Notes: a model not told the origin generated them from the letters alone. Counted from the first letter of the stretch, positions 10,775-21,942 are shown. The stretch is 64,000 bases of DNA from Druceiella hillmani (GCA_039881145.1 JAYKKI010000006.1:18011001-18075000), one strand, 5' to 3'. Made by a program: numbers and translations.

Positions 10775-13627
10775 ATGACAAATGATAAATTGTCAGGTTA
10801 TTATCAGAATTGTAGCGGGATTAGAACTAAACTGAATGAATTATATCTAAATATATTGGCAAACAACTATGATATAATCTTGCTTGTAGAAATGTGGCTA
10901 TTACCAAGTATTTTCTATTCAGAATTTATTGACAGTAGGTACACAGTTTATCGCAGAGATAGAGATGGTCACACGAGTTACAAACAGAGTGGTGGTGGAG
11001 TGGTAGCCTTACGGTCTGGATATGTGGGACTGCAACCTACAGACTGAAAGTGTTGAGATAGAGGAAATAATATTATCCTTGGTAAACAATTTATCCTTGG
11101 GTAAACAAAAACTTATTTTTAACGCCTAAATTGTCTATCTCCCAACAGATTTATCTTTTAATGAATACAAAATTTATTTAAATAATTTACAGAAAATGTA
11201 TACGGAACAAAACGATAGAAAGTTCTGTATTGTAGGTGACTACAATATACCTTCAATTACCTGGCAACGTCAAGAAGGATACTGCATTCCTTTATACACA
11301 TGTACATCTCAAATAACGCATATTGCTCTTAGTACATTATCTTTCATGGGTCTTAAAGAATATAGTCATTTACTAAATTATAGAAACAGAATCTTGGACC
11401 TAGTTCTTACTAATATGAACAGCGTACTTATTGCAGCTGACCCAATGTTAAATGAAGATGGTAACCATCCCGCTTTCACTTTTACCATTGAGTGTATTCC
11501 TGAAATAATGCTGCCCATTTTACAAAACAAAAAATATAACTTTTATAAGGCCGACTTTGAGGTAATAAAAAAAGAGATAAGTAAAATAGATTGGGTTAAT
11601 GAATTAAGGGAACTCTCAACATAATGTTTTGTGGCCAGATTTTACGATCTCATCTTCAATCTAATTGACTCTTTTGTGCCACAAAAGGCTATTAATAACA
11701 CCAAGTATCCTGTCTGGTTTACTCATGAACTCAAACGATCTTCTAAATACAAAGAACGAGCATGGTTGAAATGGAAAACTTATGGCAGCATTTCTGCCTA
11801 TAACAAATTTTCAGTTTCGATATCGATTCATGCGTTTGTGTAAGCAATGTTGCCAGCCATATGTTGCAAACATAGAGAAAATTATAAAGAAAAACCTTTA
11901 AAGATTCTGGTCTTACATCTCTTCACTACAAGAGACAAATGGCTATCCATCAACTGTATCATCCGGTAAAAGTGCAGTAATAACCCGAACGAAATTTTCC
12001 AAATATTCTCAGAGTTCTTTCAGTCAACTATCGAGCCCACTGATCCAAAAATGGACAAAAATGTTGAAAACGATTTCCAAATCGATTGAAGTCGCAGATG
12101 TTTTAAAAATGCTTACGTCATTACACTTGAACAGAGGCCGAGGATCAGATAGAATTGAACCAGTCCTCAAATATATCGAAGATACCATATGCATTCCTTT
12201 AACTCTCTTATTTAATAAACGTGTAAAACATGGGACTTTTCTTACATGTTGCAAAAAGGCGCACATAACACCTGTGAATAAAAGTGGATCTAAACAAAAC
12301 ATAGTTAACTATAGACCCATATCAATCTTATCAGTAATTCCCAAAGTTTTAGAGACGTTAGTACATGGACGAGTATATCCAATACTCCATAATTACATTA
12401 TTCCTGAACAACACGGCTTTGTTCGTAGTAGATTTACCACCTCTAACCTACTACTTCACTCTCAGCACTTGTTCGAGTCATTGGATTCCGGACAGCAAGA
12501 TATAAACAGATTTCAAGAAAGTATTTGACAAGGTTGATCAACTATCAAATATATAATATAATATAATATTGATGAGAAAACTAGCATTTAACGGTATCAG
12601 GGGCAACTTGCTTATTATTCGTATTTAACTAATAGGCAGCAAGCAATTAAAGTAAATTGGTTCTTATCACCATATAGGTGACTTGTGGTGTACCACAGGG
12701 ATCTATATTAGGCCTTTTCTTATTTATTATATGTATTAACGATATAAGTACCTGTTTTAGAAATAGTAATTTCCTGATGTATGCAGACGATCAAAAGGTA
12801 TTTACTTTTGTGAAAGACATCCATGATTGTTCTAATATGCAAGCTGATCTCGATAGACTTCATGTTTACTGTGAAGAGAACAAACTATATTTAAGTTACT
12901 GGAAGTGCAAACAAATCTCTTTCACAAAAAAAAAAACAAATAAACTTTAAATATGCGATAGGAGGGAATTCGTTCGAAAAAGTTGAGAGCGTGCGTAACC
13001 TTGGTGTCATTTTCGATAGTAAACTGCATTTTAGTTTGCATATTTAGCAGATTGTATCTAAGGCCTATAGAATGCTTGGCTTCATATTAAGAACGGCCAA
13101 AGTATTTAAAAATGCTGAAACGTACTTAGCCTTGTACAATAATCTTGTAAGATCACAACTTGAATACACTCTACTTGTCTAGTTATCTGGAATCCACTAT
13201 ATGCCACTTATTCTGATAGTATTGAGAACATACAAAAAAAAATTCGAAAGCTCTTCAGCATCGTATAGGTGGCAGTAAATTACCGTATAACGTATTACTT
13301 AATAATTATAAATGTGATGCCCTATATCACAAACGTTCATTATTAGAGTTGATGATTATGTCCAACATCTGTCAAGGTAATTATGACTGTCCATCTCTAT
13401 TGAGTCAGATAAAGATTCGAACTCCCAAACTAACTCGTAACCATCTCTTATTTCATGTCGACAATGCACGAACAAACGCCAGTGTCATAGTATCGTTACG
13501 GCGGTTGTGCGACTAGTATAATAAAGAGATGTTGACACTTGACATGCTTGCAAGTCCACGCCCCCAGTTTCGATCAGATGTAAAGAACAGGTTAGGTGAA
13601 ATTTATGCACAGCAGACGGATCAGTAA
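10775..13627 (+). pseudogene. LINE ORF2 remnant: endonuclease and reverse transcriptase
   Basis: Three open pieces follow each other. 10775-11624 (two frames) is an apurinic-type endonuclease: YYQNCSGIRTKL at the start, then VEMWL, YRRDRDG, SGGGV, and GDYNIPSITW further on. 12061-12950 is reverse transcriptase: NYRPISILSVIPK, EQHGFVRSR, CGVPQGSILG and the catalytic YADD at 12780. 13090-13627 continues with LVRSQLEYT and ends in FRSDVKNRLGEIYAQQ, the usual C-terminus of these proteins. Frames change at about 11050, 11625, 11850, 12530 and 12960, so no functional protein is possible. Confidence 0.8.
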
Positions 13628-13992
13628 TGTTATTATCATTATAATTTGTTCATTGTTTGTCCAACTTAGTTATATAGAGCGCCTTACATAGTACTTGTAA
13701 TCCATAATTGCAGCTTTATTTAATTGATAAGTTAATAACAAGTGTTTTCCTTATTAATTTTATATCTTATTCTAAAAAAAATATTGTTTCACTTACTTCA
13801 GTTAATATTGTCACATTTATGTATTGTTGTATTTAATTGGATATATTATAAATGACTTTATTTTTCTTTGTTCTTTGTGGAAATGTTAGACCACAAACTT
13901 ATTTCGTATTTAGTGTTCATAGAATATTTCAAATAGTTTGTGTTTGTTTTTTTCCCTTTACGTAAAATAAAATAAAATATAATAAAATATTG

Positions 13993-14725
13993 TGCTATTT
14001 GCTGTAGTGAATGCGAACTACGAGCTCATGTACGTAAAACGGACACTAATGGATCCATCTCAGATACATCGATTTTAAATTGTACACAATTTTATCAGGA
14101 AATTATTAATGATGATTTCAATTTACCACCATCCTCTGCACTGCCAGGCACAACTATATAGTTGTACCATATGTAATCTTGGGTGATAGTGCTTTTTCAT
14201 TGAACAAAAATTTAATAAAACCAGTTCCCTTCGAAAAGAGAAATTATGAACTTTAAATACAGCTTGTAGCGAGCCAGGCGAGTTATATAGAACACATTTG
14301 GCATACAGGCGTCCCGTTTTCGTGTGTTACGGAGACCTCTTAATGCAGACCTGGATACTGTTGATGCTATATTTACGGCATGTTGTATTGTGCACAATAA
14401 ATTAAGAAAAAATGCAACAAAATATTTCCATCAAAACAGTGTCGATCGTGAAAACACAGCAAGTGCTACATTTCCTCGAGAAAATTGGAGGACCACTACG
14501 AATGGTTTTATCTGAATTGCAGCACAGAAACAATAGTCAGGGGAATGATGAGGCCACTATTATATGAAACAAATACAAGAACTATTTCACTACAAAAGGA
14601 AAAGTCACTCTTAAAGATAGAATGATAAATGTAGTACATAATATACAAAAAAATGTGAATGAAGAAAATGCATTTTTACTTGCCACATTTTGTAAATAGT
14701 CGGCCACAGTACGACAAGATTCTGT
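13993..14725 (+). pseudogene. PIF/Harbinger transposase remnant
   Basis: Plus-strand fragments match the DDE nuclease of PIF/Harbinger transposases. The FAVVNANYELMYV segment lies at about 13998, GDSAFSLNKNLIKP at 14182, a degenerate RARRVI motif near 14270, RFRVLRRPLNADLDTVDAIF at 14310-14370 with CCIVHNKLRK after it, and a C-terminal YFTTKGKVTLKDRM near 14580. Several frame changes separate them and the N-terminal part is absent. It abuts the LINE 3' tail, so one element probably inserted beside or into the other. Confidence 0.72.
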
Positions 14726-16438
14726 TCTTGACCCTAGAAAACTAAACACATCAACACACCACAGAATTGGTACATACATTTCACCCGTTCTTGCTCATGC
14801 TAAGACCTAAAATTATATGAATCACAAATCAAATTTAATATATTAATAAAATAAATATATTAACATGTGACACTCCTGGGATGAATACGAATCTAACGAC
14901 ACCTTATGATGTATGTACCAAAATCCATAAATCGTAGGCGGTAACAAACAAATCCACAAATATACATACGTACATACATGCACCATCAAACATATATACA
15001 CCCTAAAAACACAGCACTTTCCTATCGGAATCGGGTAAAAATATATTCAGTCAGTATATAGGTTTAAACTTACCTTTTTTAATTTTTTTTCACTACTCGT
15101 TGCCTATTCTCTTTTTTAATAATTTATGGTGGCGTTTTCGTAAATTTTTTTATAAATTTGAAATAAAACTTTAAAGCCTTCATCCCTCGTGTTGCTTTTA
15201 TTGTCCTTTTGCCATAAATACATGTCTTGCACATGTCGTTATCCATATCAATCAGGCACAATAAGACTTCCTTTTCCTTGATGAAGACATGGCGTCACAA
15301 AATGACGGCGAGAGCCAAATGGGTGAACGGATGCAAGGTCGCACACAACTACTCTACGTGCACGTCGTGCGGCAACTAATCTCCCTAAGTGCTATTACAT
15401 TGCCCGATCGGCAGAGCACTTAGGCAGCTAGGCAGATTGAGACCAGCCGATCACCCCAGATCGGGACCCTTACTCCCTAAGTCTTATTACACCGCCCTTA
15501 GTTAGGGTAAGGGTCCCTTGAAATTGGATAGTCTAATAGACTTTTTAACCATGTAAAGCCTATTTGCATCTATGTCAAACCGAGTAAGCCTGGTTCCTTT
15601 AATCGTTTGCTGTAATCGGTCTGCATATTTCTCGCACGCTTTCTCTCGCTGCCGCATAGGAATTAAATCGTATGTAATCAGTTCCCACCTAAATTTCAAG
15701 ATTGTTGGATAATATTTCTGTTAGATTTTTCAAGTTTAGTTTCTTTTATTAAAAAAGCTTTGCGTTAACGTATATACACGCACGCGCGTTCAGATGTATG
15801 TGTTTGTAAGCAAAATAAAGATTAATCAAAAAGTTACATGTCAACAAAACGATATATCATGTTCATTTCTTATCTATTATAAACATGCCATGAACCTTAA
15901 AGGAGATATTTACTCAACAGTCATATAATTTCAAACTTTATGCATTCAGTGCCAAAATACGGGTATTTAATCAGGAACTTGTTAAAGTTTTAAATTTCAG
16001 TTCATTACGTGGTTCTAGATAGCTCGATGATAACTTTATATATTAAACTCGTATCATGCTCCAAACGTCGAGTTATTTATCAATATGCAAAATGGTCAAA
16101 CACATTTAATCCGCTACTGGTGACATATATGTCTGTGAGATCAAGCAATTCGATAAAGTCAAATAACTCTTTCATCTGGCATCGATTAGTGTTGTGATTT
16201 CGATTAGCTGCCTTATTGTGCGTCCTCCACCGTCAGTCCTTGCCACAACGGCAAGACGACTGGAAGCTTGTTTCAGAGTTTTAGCGCCAACCCGGTGCGT
16301 GAGGCCAGCGTCACAAACTACGAAGTCAAATGGTTATTTTTGTTTTTTTTTCACATATTTGATAAGACTTAGTTATTATTATGACTTATAACTTGTTTTT
16401 ATTGTGTTATTGTATTACTGTGATGGTTAGCGTTTTGC
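14726..16438. other. Intergenic, with nested inverted repeats
   Basis: No gene recognised. A minus-strand frame at 15502-15699 (65 codons, rich in Lys/Arg) ends at the inverted-repeat cluster but resembles no family I know. A short alternating CG/CA stretch lies near 15775-15790. Confidence 0.5.
15383..15517. repeat. Cluster of nested direct and inverted repeats
   Basis: CCTAAGTGCT at 15385 pairs with AGCACTTAGG near 15415. GGGACCCTTAC at 15464 pairs with GTAAGGGTCCC at 15507. 'ctccctaagt.ttattaca' occurs twice (15382 and 15472) as a direct repeat. This may be the end of an unidentified DNA transposon. Confidence 0.6.
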
Positions 16439-17270
16439 ATGTGTTTATCGATATTTCACAAAACAATATTGATGTTTGTTCTTCAATTTATCTACCTATT
16501 TTGTTTCAGCACGTCTTATGAATGTCATCAGCGTCATCTTCAGACTCTTCTAGAAGAACCATTATCTGATGAGGACAGATTACAAACGTTATCAGACAGT
16601 GAAGCTGTAAGTTATAGCGAACCTAAAGATCCCGCACCAGATGAAATACACAATTCGGAGAGCGAAGAGCATTTGAGCGACCGAAAATCTTCAGATAACA
16701 ATAACTCGTCATTTTATGTAGGAAGGGACAAATCTACAAAATGGAGTAAAGGTCCCGTCGCCAATCTGTTCGTTATAGGAGTTTCAATATCATAACTCAG
16801 TTACAGGACCTAAACGGGCTATTTCAGGTGAAAGAGGATTTCTTGGAATTTGGAGACACTCCTTAGATGACACTATAATTGATGTTATCGTCAAATATAC
16901 CAATACATCGACACTATCATAACAGAGAAACAGAGAAACGTATGCGAGACCAACTAACCTCAACAAAATACAATGCTTGATGGATTTTACACTATTAATA
17001 GGAGTGAAAAAAGCTAATCATCTGAATGTTGACGAGCTTTTTCGAACGGTGGTGATGCGGTAGAAATATTTCGACTTTCTATGCCTGTCCAGAGGTTTCA
17101 ATTTCTCTTCGAGTTTTAAGATTCGATTATGGTAATCACATGACAATATTTGCAATGTCAGAGAAATATTTGAGAAATTTCTTCAAAATTGCATTTATCC
17201 TTATCTGCTTTTGTGACTATTGATGAAAAATTGGAAGCTTTTCGTGGAAGGTACTCATTTCGGCAATATA
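16439..17270 (+). pseudogene. piggyBac-like transposase, 5' part, split by a retrotransposon
   Basis: An acidic N-terminal region (LSDEDRLQTLSDSEAVSYSE, near 16570) leads to YVGRDKSTKWSK, a hallmark of piggyBac-derived proteins. After a frame change near 16785 come a PGPKRAISGERGF segment, then GVKKANHLNVDELFRT near 17000, and TIDEKLEAFRGRYSFRQY at 17218-17268, which includes the conserved FRG motif of the DDE domain. The reading is cut at 17270 by the LTR element and resumes at 22325. Internal stops and frame changes show it was already or has since become inactive. No terminal repeats were found. Confidence 0.8.
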
Positions 17271-17633
17271 TGTAAACGAAGTGAGTGACACTTCATTCAG
17301 CATGAAGTTTGCATATGATCTGTGCTAGCTGTCACTTGGACATGTCGCCACGCCACAATAGAAAAATAGGTTATGTTCTTAGAAACGAACAATGAATTAT
17401 AATATGATATAGTATAATATTTTAATACTTAATTGATACGAACTAGTGAAGCAATAGCTTTAAATGTTGTTTCTCTTTTCAGGTTAGTTTGTGATTAATT
17501 AATTAACGTTATAAATTGTTTTGTAAAAGTGTAAACATTTGTTTATGTAATAAATCTCTTTTCAGAGCAACTCAATGCTATAGTTTTACTGTTCACCATA
17601 TTATCCAAGGATAAGAATTAGAAACACATTATA
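17271..17633 (+). repeat. 5' LTR of gypsy element
   Basis: 363 bp, starting TGTAAACG and ending ATTATA, so it lacks the usual terminal CA. An AATAAA signal is at 17549-17554. It differs from the 3' LTR at 17295, near 17346 and near 17485. Position 17462-17472 is complementary to the bases just after the LTR. Confidence 0.92.
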
Positions 17634-17644
17634 AAACAACATTT
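17634..17644 (+). promoter_or_regulatory. Putative self-priming primer-binding site
   Basis: AAACAACATTT starts at the first base after the LTR and is the exact complement of AAATGTTGTTT at 17462-17472 in the LTR. No TGG start for a tRNA 3' end is present. In Tf1-type elements the first 11 bases of the mRNA prime at this position; that this element does the same is inference. Confidence 0.6.
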
Positions 17645-17666
17645 CTACAGCTAATTCCCAAGAATA

Positions 17667-18806
17667 ATGGACAAATTACAGTTCGAATTCGTAGTCAAGG
17701 CCAGTGAAGATGTGAAGACCAATATTATTTGTATAACAACAATTACCGATTTAGACGGCAATACCTTTGTGTTCCCGGATAAATTACAACCGGTAAAACT
17801 ACACGATGCAATAATAAAAACACAAATCTTTCAAAAAATCAAAGCTACTTTACAAAAACGGCATGACAAGCGACAGGTATGGATATCCATGAGCCCAGAA
17901 ACAAAGGCGGTTTATTGTGATGAAGATGGAAATAAACAGTTCATGGGATACCTTTTAGAGGAAAAAGAAACACCGAAAACTTCTACAGCAGGAATCTCTG
18001 AAGAATATCTAATAAAAATCATGAAAAGCTTCGCTGAAATGAAGAATGAATCATCAAAACCTTTTAATGTGGGAAAAATGGCAGAAAAATTTGTTATACA
18101 AAAATTTAGTAGTAAGATTACCAATGTGTCCCAGTGGATGACAATCTTTGAAGCGGAATGTGCACGTTTAGGCATAGAGGAGGATATCAAAAAAATTGAA
18201 ATTTTTAGGTTATTTTTAGAAGATTCCTGTAAAGACTGGTATAGTTCTATGCTGATTAAATACACAATAAATTCAGAATGGGCTATGTGGAAACAAAACT
18301 TTAGTGAGACATATGCAGATAAGAGTTGGTCACCGATCAGGTATGCAATGTTATTTAAATATAGACAGGGCTCATTACTGGAGTATGCATTAAAAAAAGA
18401 GAAACTGCTATTAGAAATAAATAAGTCCATAGATAAACATACTCTAATTGATCTAATCGCCACCGGATTACCAAATTTCATTGCGGATAAAATTGATAGA
18501 AATAGTTTAAAGGAAACTCAAGATTTATTTAATAATATAAGAAGTTTAGAGCACATGGTAAATAAAAAAACATTTGATAAAAAGATAATAGCTTCCGAAA
18601 GTAAAATTAAAGATAAAAATGTAAGGCCCATGGCTAGTCCGTGTAAAATTTGTGAAAAAGAAAATAAAGGTACACGTTACCATCCCGAATCACAATGTTG
18701 GTTTAAGATAAAAAATAATGATAGAACAAAAAACGATCAGATAAGGAGTGTAAACAATTCAGAATTAGAGACTGAACTAAACGAAATTAACCAAAAAAAC
18801 TGGTAG
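17667..18806 (+). CDS. gypsy element gag-like protein
   Basis: An intact 379-codon frame beginning only 33 bases after the LTR. Residues 1-110 are of unknown character. Residues about 145-310 form the capsid-like region typical of Ty3/gypsy gag, with ITNVSQWMTIFEAECARLGI, an IEIFRLFLEDSCKDWY stretch and QGSLLEYALKKE. A C-terminal zinc-binding motif has CKIC, a His 10 residues later and a Cys after that (near residues 327-345), a widely spaced variant of the CCHC knuckle. It would form the virus-like particle and bind the element RNA. The frame ends in TAG at 18804, just after an A-AAA-AAC heptamer. Confidence 0.85.
   Translation: MDKLQFEFVVKASEDVKTNIICITTITDLDGNTFVFPDKLQPVKLHDAIIKTQIFQKIKATLQKRHDKRQVWISMSPETKAVYCDEDGNKQFMGYLLEEKETPKTSTAGISEEYLIKIMKSFAEMKNESSKPFNVGKMAEKFVIQKFSSKITNVSQWMTIFEAECARLGIEEDIKKIEIFRLFLEDSCKDWYSSMLIKYTINSEWAMWKQNFSETYADKSWSPIRYAMLFKYRQGSLLEYALKKEKLLLEINKSIDKHTLIDLIATGLPNFIADKIDRNSLKETQDLFNNIRSLEHMVNKKTFDKKIIASESKIKDKNVRPMASPCKICEKENKGTRYHPESQCWFKIKNNDRTKNDQIRSVNNSELETELNEINQKNW
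18794..18800 (+). promoter_or_regulatory. Putative -1 frameshift heptamer, gag to protease
   Basis: A AAA AAC, in the correct gag phase (CAA AAA AAC TGG TAG), two codons before the gag stop. A -1 slip leads straight into the protease frame. The same heptamer serves in several retroviruses. Confidence 0.65.
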
Positions 18807-19189
18807 TGCCGCCATTAATTAAAATTAAATTACTAATAAATGACATTTTAGAAACATCAGGAATCTATGATTCAGGATCCAATGTGTCCTTAATAAATTC
18901 AAGGTTATTATCTTTAAAAAAAATACCAACTCATTATAAAAAAGCAGGTTTGAAAACAATTAATGGCGTAAAAAAATCAATAGGAATGGTAACTTTAAAA
19001 CTAAAAATTTTTGAAATTGAAAAACATGTTGATATTTTTGTTATAGATGAAGAAAACTTCGACTATAATTTTCTAGTTGGATTAGATTGTATACAAAAAT
19101 TTAAATTAACTCAAAATGAGAATTTAGAAATCATGCAAAATATCCACAACAATAACAATAAGACAAAATACATAAAAAACAACCTATAA
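18800..19189 (+). CDS. gypsy element protease
   Basis: A retropepsin-like aspartic protease in the frame entered by a -1 slip at 18794-18800. The active-site triplet appears as YDSGSNVSLIN about 30 residues in; a hydrophobic NFLVGLDCIQKF segment follows, as in the second half of retroelement proteases. The frame carries no early AUG near the gag stop, in keeping with expression as a fusion. It closes with TAA at 19187-19189, three codons after a second A-AAA-AAC heptamer. It would cleave the element's polyprotein. Length (about 130 residues) suits the family. Confidence 0.82.
   Translation: MVVPPLIKIKLLINDILETSGIYDSGSNVSLINSRLLSLKKIPTHYKKAGLKTINGVKKSIGMVTLKLKIFEIEKHVDIFVIDEENFDYNFLVGLDCIQKFKLTQNENLEIMQNIHNNNNKTKYIKNNL
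19174..19180 (+). promoter_or_regulatory. Putative -1 frameshift heptamer, protease to polymerase
   Basis: A AAA AAC in protease phase (ATA AAA AAC AAC CTA TAA). A -1 slip continues in the reverse-transcriptase frame, which is open from this point to 20646 without a stop. Confidence 0.6.
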
Positions 19190-20649
19190 TCACAAAACAA
19201 ATTCCTAGCAGTACAGGTAGTGACATAGGGATAAATAAAAATGAAAAACAAGTTATTATTCACGAATATGAAATAAACTTTAATGAAAATATAAGGGTCA
19301 ATGATTTTGATATTACGATAAATCATTTAGATCATAAAAAAAGATCTGATATTGATCAATTGATATGCAAATATAATTCAATTTTCGCTAAAGATAAATA
19401 TGATATAGGTACAGTAAAAGGTTACGAAGCACATATTGATCTGTTGATAGATAAGTACTGCAGTAAGAGACCATATAGGTGCTCTATTGAGGACATGAAA
19501 GAAATTGAACATCAAATATCAAAACTACTAGAAAATAATTTAATCGAGGAATCATATAGCCCTTTTGCGGCTCCGGTAACACTAGCATTTAAAAAAGAAG
19601 AAGGAAGAAGATTAAGGCTTTGCATAGATTTTCGAGAATTGAATAAGATTGTAGTTCCCCAATCGCAACCGTTTCCTCTAATCGAGGATTTAATGATAAA
19701 AACGAGGAAATGTAAATTTTTTTCAACACTTGATGTGAACTCGGCGTTTTGGTCCATACCTCTTAAGATTGAAGATAGAAAAAAAACTGCATTTGTTACC
19801 CAGAATGCACACTGTCAGTGGACATGTTTACCTTTTGGCTTAAAAACTTCGCCCGCCATTTTTCAGAGAATTCTGAGTAGTATTATAAGAAAGCATAAAT
19901 TGTCAGATTTTACTGTTAATTACATAGATGATATTTTAGTATTTTCAGAAACGTTTGAGAAACATATAGAACACTTATGCTTCTTATTGGATGCAATCTT
20001 AAAAGAAGGGTTTAAATTAAAATTCACGAAATGTAACTTTGCACAGGACTCGGTAAAATATCTAGGGCATATAATAAAAAACAACACGGTAACTCCGCTA
20101 AAGGATAATTTAATTGCCATAAAAGAATTTCCGATTCCAAAAACACAAAAAAACGTTCGTCAATTTTTGGGAAAAATAAATTTCTATGGAAAATATGTAC
20201 CAAATATGTCAATAACGCTGGATCCATTACATAATTTATTAAGAAAAGGAGAAAAATTTGTCTGGTCCGATAAATGTCAAGAATCATTTGATACTATAAA
20301 AAAACTACTTTGCTCAAAACCAATCCTAGCAATCTTTGATACAGACTTACCAATCAATATTTATACAGATGCTAGCATACAAGGCATAGCTGCAATCTTA
20401 AAACAAATTCAACCCAATGGTGATGAAAAACCTTGCGCATATTTTTCCAAAAAATTAAACAATTCCCAAAAACAGAGAAAAGCTATATATCTTGAGTGTC
20501 AGGCTATAAAAGAGGCGGTTAAATACTGGCAACATTGGCTTATAGGAAACACATTCACGGTTTTTTCAGATCACAAACCCTTAGAAAACATGAATATAAA
20601 AGCCAGAACGGATGAAGAACTGGGAGATCTTACGTTTTATTTGTCGTAA
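19180..20649 (+). CDS. gypsy element reverse transcriptase and RNase H
   Basis: The frame is open from the second heptamer. RT motifs in order: LIEESYSPFAAPVTL, RLCIDFRELNKI, KFFSTLDVNSAFWSIPL, LPFGLKTSPAIFQR, and the catalytic YIDD (about 19921). A connection region (VKYLGHII, VRQFLGKINFYGKYV) leads to RNase H with IYTDASIQGIAAIL, LECQAIKEAVKYW and FSDHKPLE. An in-frame TAA at 20647 interrupts the domain end; the same frame continues beyond it into the integrase. The enzyme would copy element RNA into DNA in the particle. Confidence 0.92.
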   Translation, partial: QPIITKQIPSSTGSDIGINKNEKQVIIHEYEINFNENIRVNDFDITINHLDHKKRSDIDQLICKYNSIFAKDKYDIGTVKGYEAHIDLLIDKYCSKRPYRCSIEDMKEIEHQISKLLENNLIEESYSPFAAPVTLAFKKEEGRRLRLCIDFRELNKIVVPQSQPFPLIEDLMIKTRKCKFFSTLDVNSAFWSIPLKIEDRKKTAFVTQNAHCQWTCLPFGLKTSPAIFQRILSSIIRKHKLSDFTVNYIDDILVFSETFEKHIEHLCFLLDAILKEGFKLKFTKCNFAQDSVKYLGHIIKNNTVTPLKDNLIAIKEFPIPKTQKNVRQFLGKINFYGKYVPNMSITLDPLHNLLRKGEKFVWSDKCQESFDTIKKLLCSKPILAIFDTDLPINIYTDASIQGIAAILKQIQPNGDEKPCAYFSKKLNNSQKQRKAIYLECQAIKEAVKYWQHWLIGNTFTVFSDHKPLENMNIKARTDEELGDLTFYLS

Positions 20650-21924
20650 TTCAATTTTAAAATAATATATTCTCCGGGAAAATATAATATAGAGGCAGAT
20701 ACCTTAAGCAGAAACCCAGTGTTAGAACCAGATGAAAATGAAGAAAGTAGTTTAAAAGTAGTTAATTTTATCAAAATAGAAGATATACAACAAGATCAAA
20801 ATAAAAACGAAGATATAAAAGAGAATATAAATAAACTTATTTATAAAAATAATATATATTATAAAAAGATTGGAAAACATGAAAAGATTATACTAACTGA
20901 AGACTTTAGTAAACATATTATAAAACAAGTTCATCACTACTATTGCCACATAGGAAAACAACAAGTAGAAAAAAAAATAAAACCCTTTTATCAAGCTAAA
21001 CATTTATTAGACAACATAAAAAAAATATGCGAAAACTGTGACGTTTGTATAAAAAATAAATCAAGAGGAGCATACAAGTTTGGACTAATGTCTCACTTAG
21101 GACCAGCCACACATCCGTTCGAAATAGTGTCTATAGATACCATAGGTGGATTTGGTGGTGCACGTTCGACAAAAACGAATTTACATCTTCTAGTAGATCA
21201 CTTCACTCGTTACGCCTACATTTTGACATCCAAAACTCAGAATGCAAACGATTTTATAAAACTAGTCCAAAGAGTAACACAAGATTATAAAATAGACTTG
21301 ATTCTGTCAGACCAATATCCGGGTATAAATTCAAAAGAATTTAAGTATTTTTTAGAAAAGGAAGGTATACATATAGTGTTCACTGCAGTAAATGCACCAT
21401 TTTCTAATGGATTGAACGAAAGATTAAACCAAACATTGGTTAATAAAATTCGTTGTAAAATTAATGAAAAAAGAGATAAGATCGCTTGGACTACCATTGC
21501 TCACGAATGCACAAACAAATATAACGAAACCGAACATAATGTGACAGGGTTCTCCCCAAAATATTTACTGCAGGGAAAAAGTGTGGACATTCTACCAAAC
21601 GAACTGAAACAATATAAATTACAGAATCAACATTTAATACGAGACCGGAAGATTGCCTTAGAAAATAGTATAAAATCACATAATTATAATAAAAAAAGAT
21701 TTGATAAAAACAGAAAAAATTATGGATTTGATGTCGGAGATTCAGTATATGTTGAAAACGGAAATCGGTTAAACTGAAAAAAACTAGATGAATTGAAAAT
21801 TGGTCCATATCAAATTATAGAGAAAATATCTAATTCAATTTACAAAGTAAACACGGGACACAAAAAGGTACAGTCAAACCTTTTCCACATAACAAAACTC
21901 GTTCCAGTGGTAGTAATACGTTAA
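20650..21924 (+). pseudogene. gypsy element integrase (with internal stop)
   Basis: Same frame as the RT, after the TAA at 20647. An HHCC zinc region (HHYYCH near 20935, then CENCDVC near 21030) precedes the catalytic core: Asp in SIDTIGG, Asp in LSDQYPG and Glu in LNERLNQT, with 35 residues between the last two. The C-terminal GPY-type module (KIGPYQIIEKI) follows a second in-frame TGA at 21775; the frame then runs on to TAA at 21922. It would insert element cDNA, giving the 4-bp TATA duplication. No chromodomain is seen. The stops suggest this copy cannot make full-length Pol without readthrough. Confidence 0.9.
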
Positions 21925-21942
21925 AATTTTGATAATTACCTA

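Larger units (their letters stand above)
9850..13992 (+). mobile_element. Degraded CR1-type (Zenon-like) LINE retrotransposon
   Basis: A non-LTR retrotransposon with ORF1 and ORF2 remnants in the right order on the plus strand: Cys-rich finger and coiled coil, endonuclease, reverse transcriptase with YADD, a C-terminal segment, and an A/T-rich 3' tail of repeated AAATA-like units at 13966-13992. Numerous frameshifts and stops make it inactive. The 5' boundary is approximate because no target duplication was identified. Confidence 0.8.

Noticed and set aside
17271..17633. LTR ending at a canonical CA a few bases earlier
   Set aside because: The target-site duplication and the reading frame of the interrupted piggyBac gene both place the end at ATTATA.
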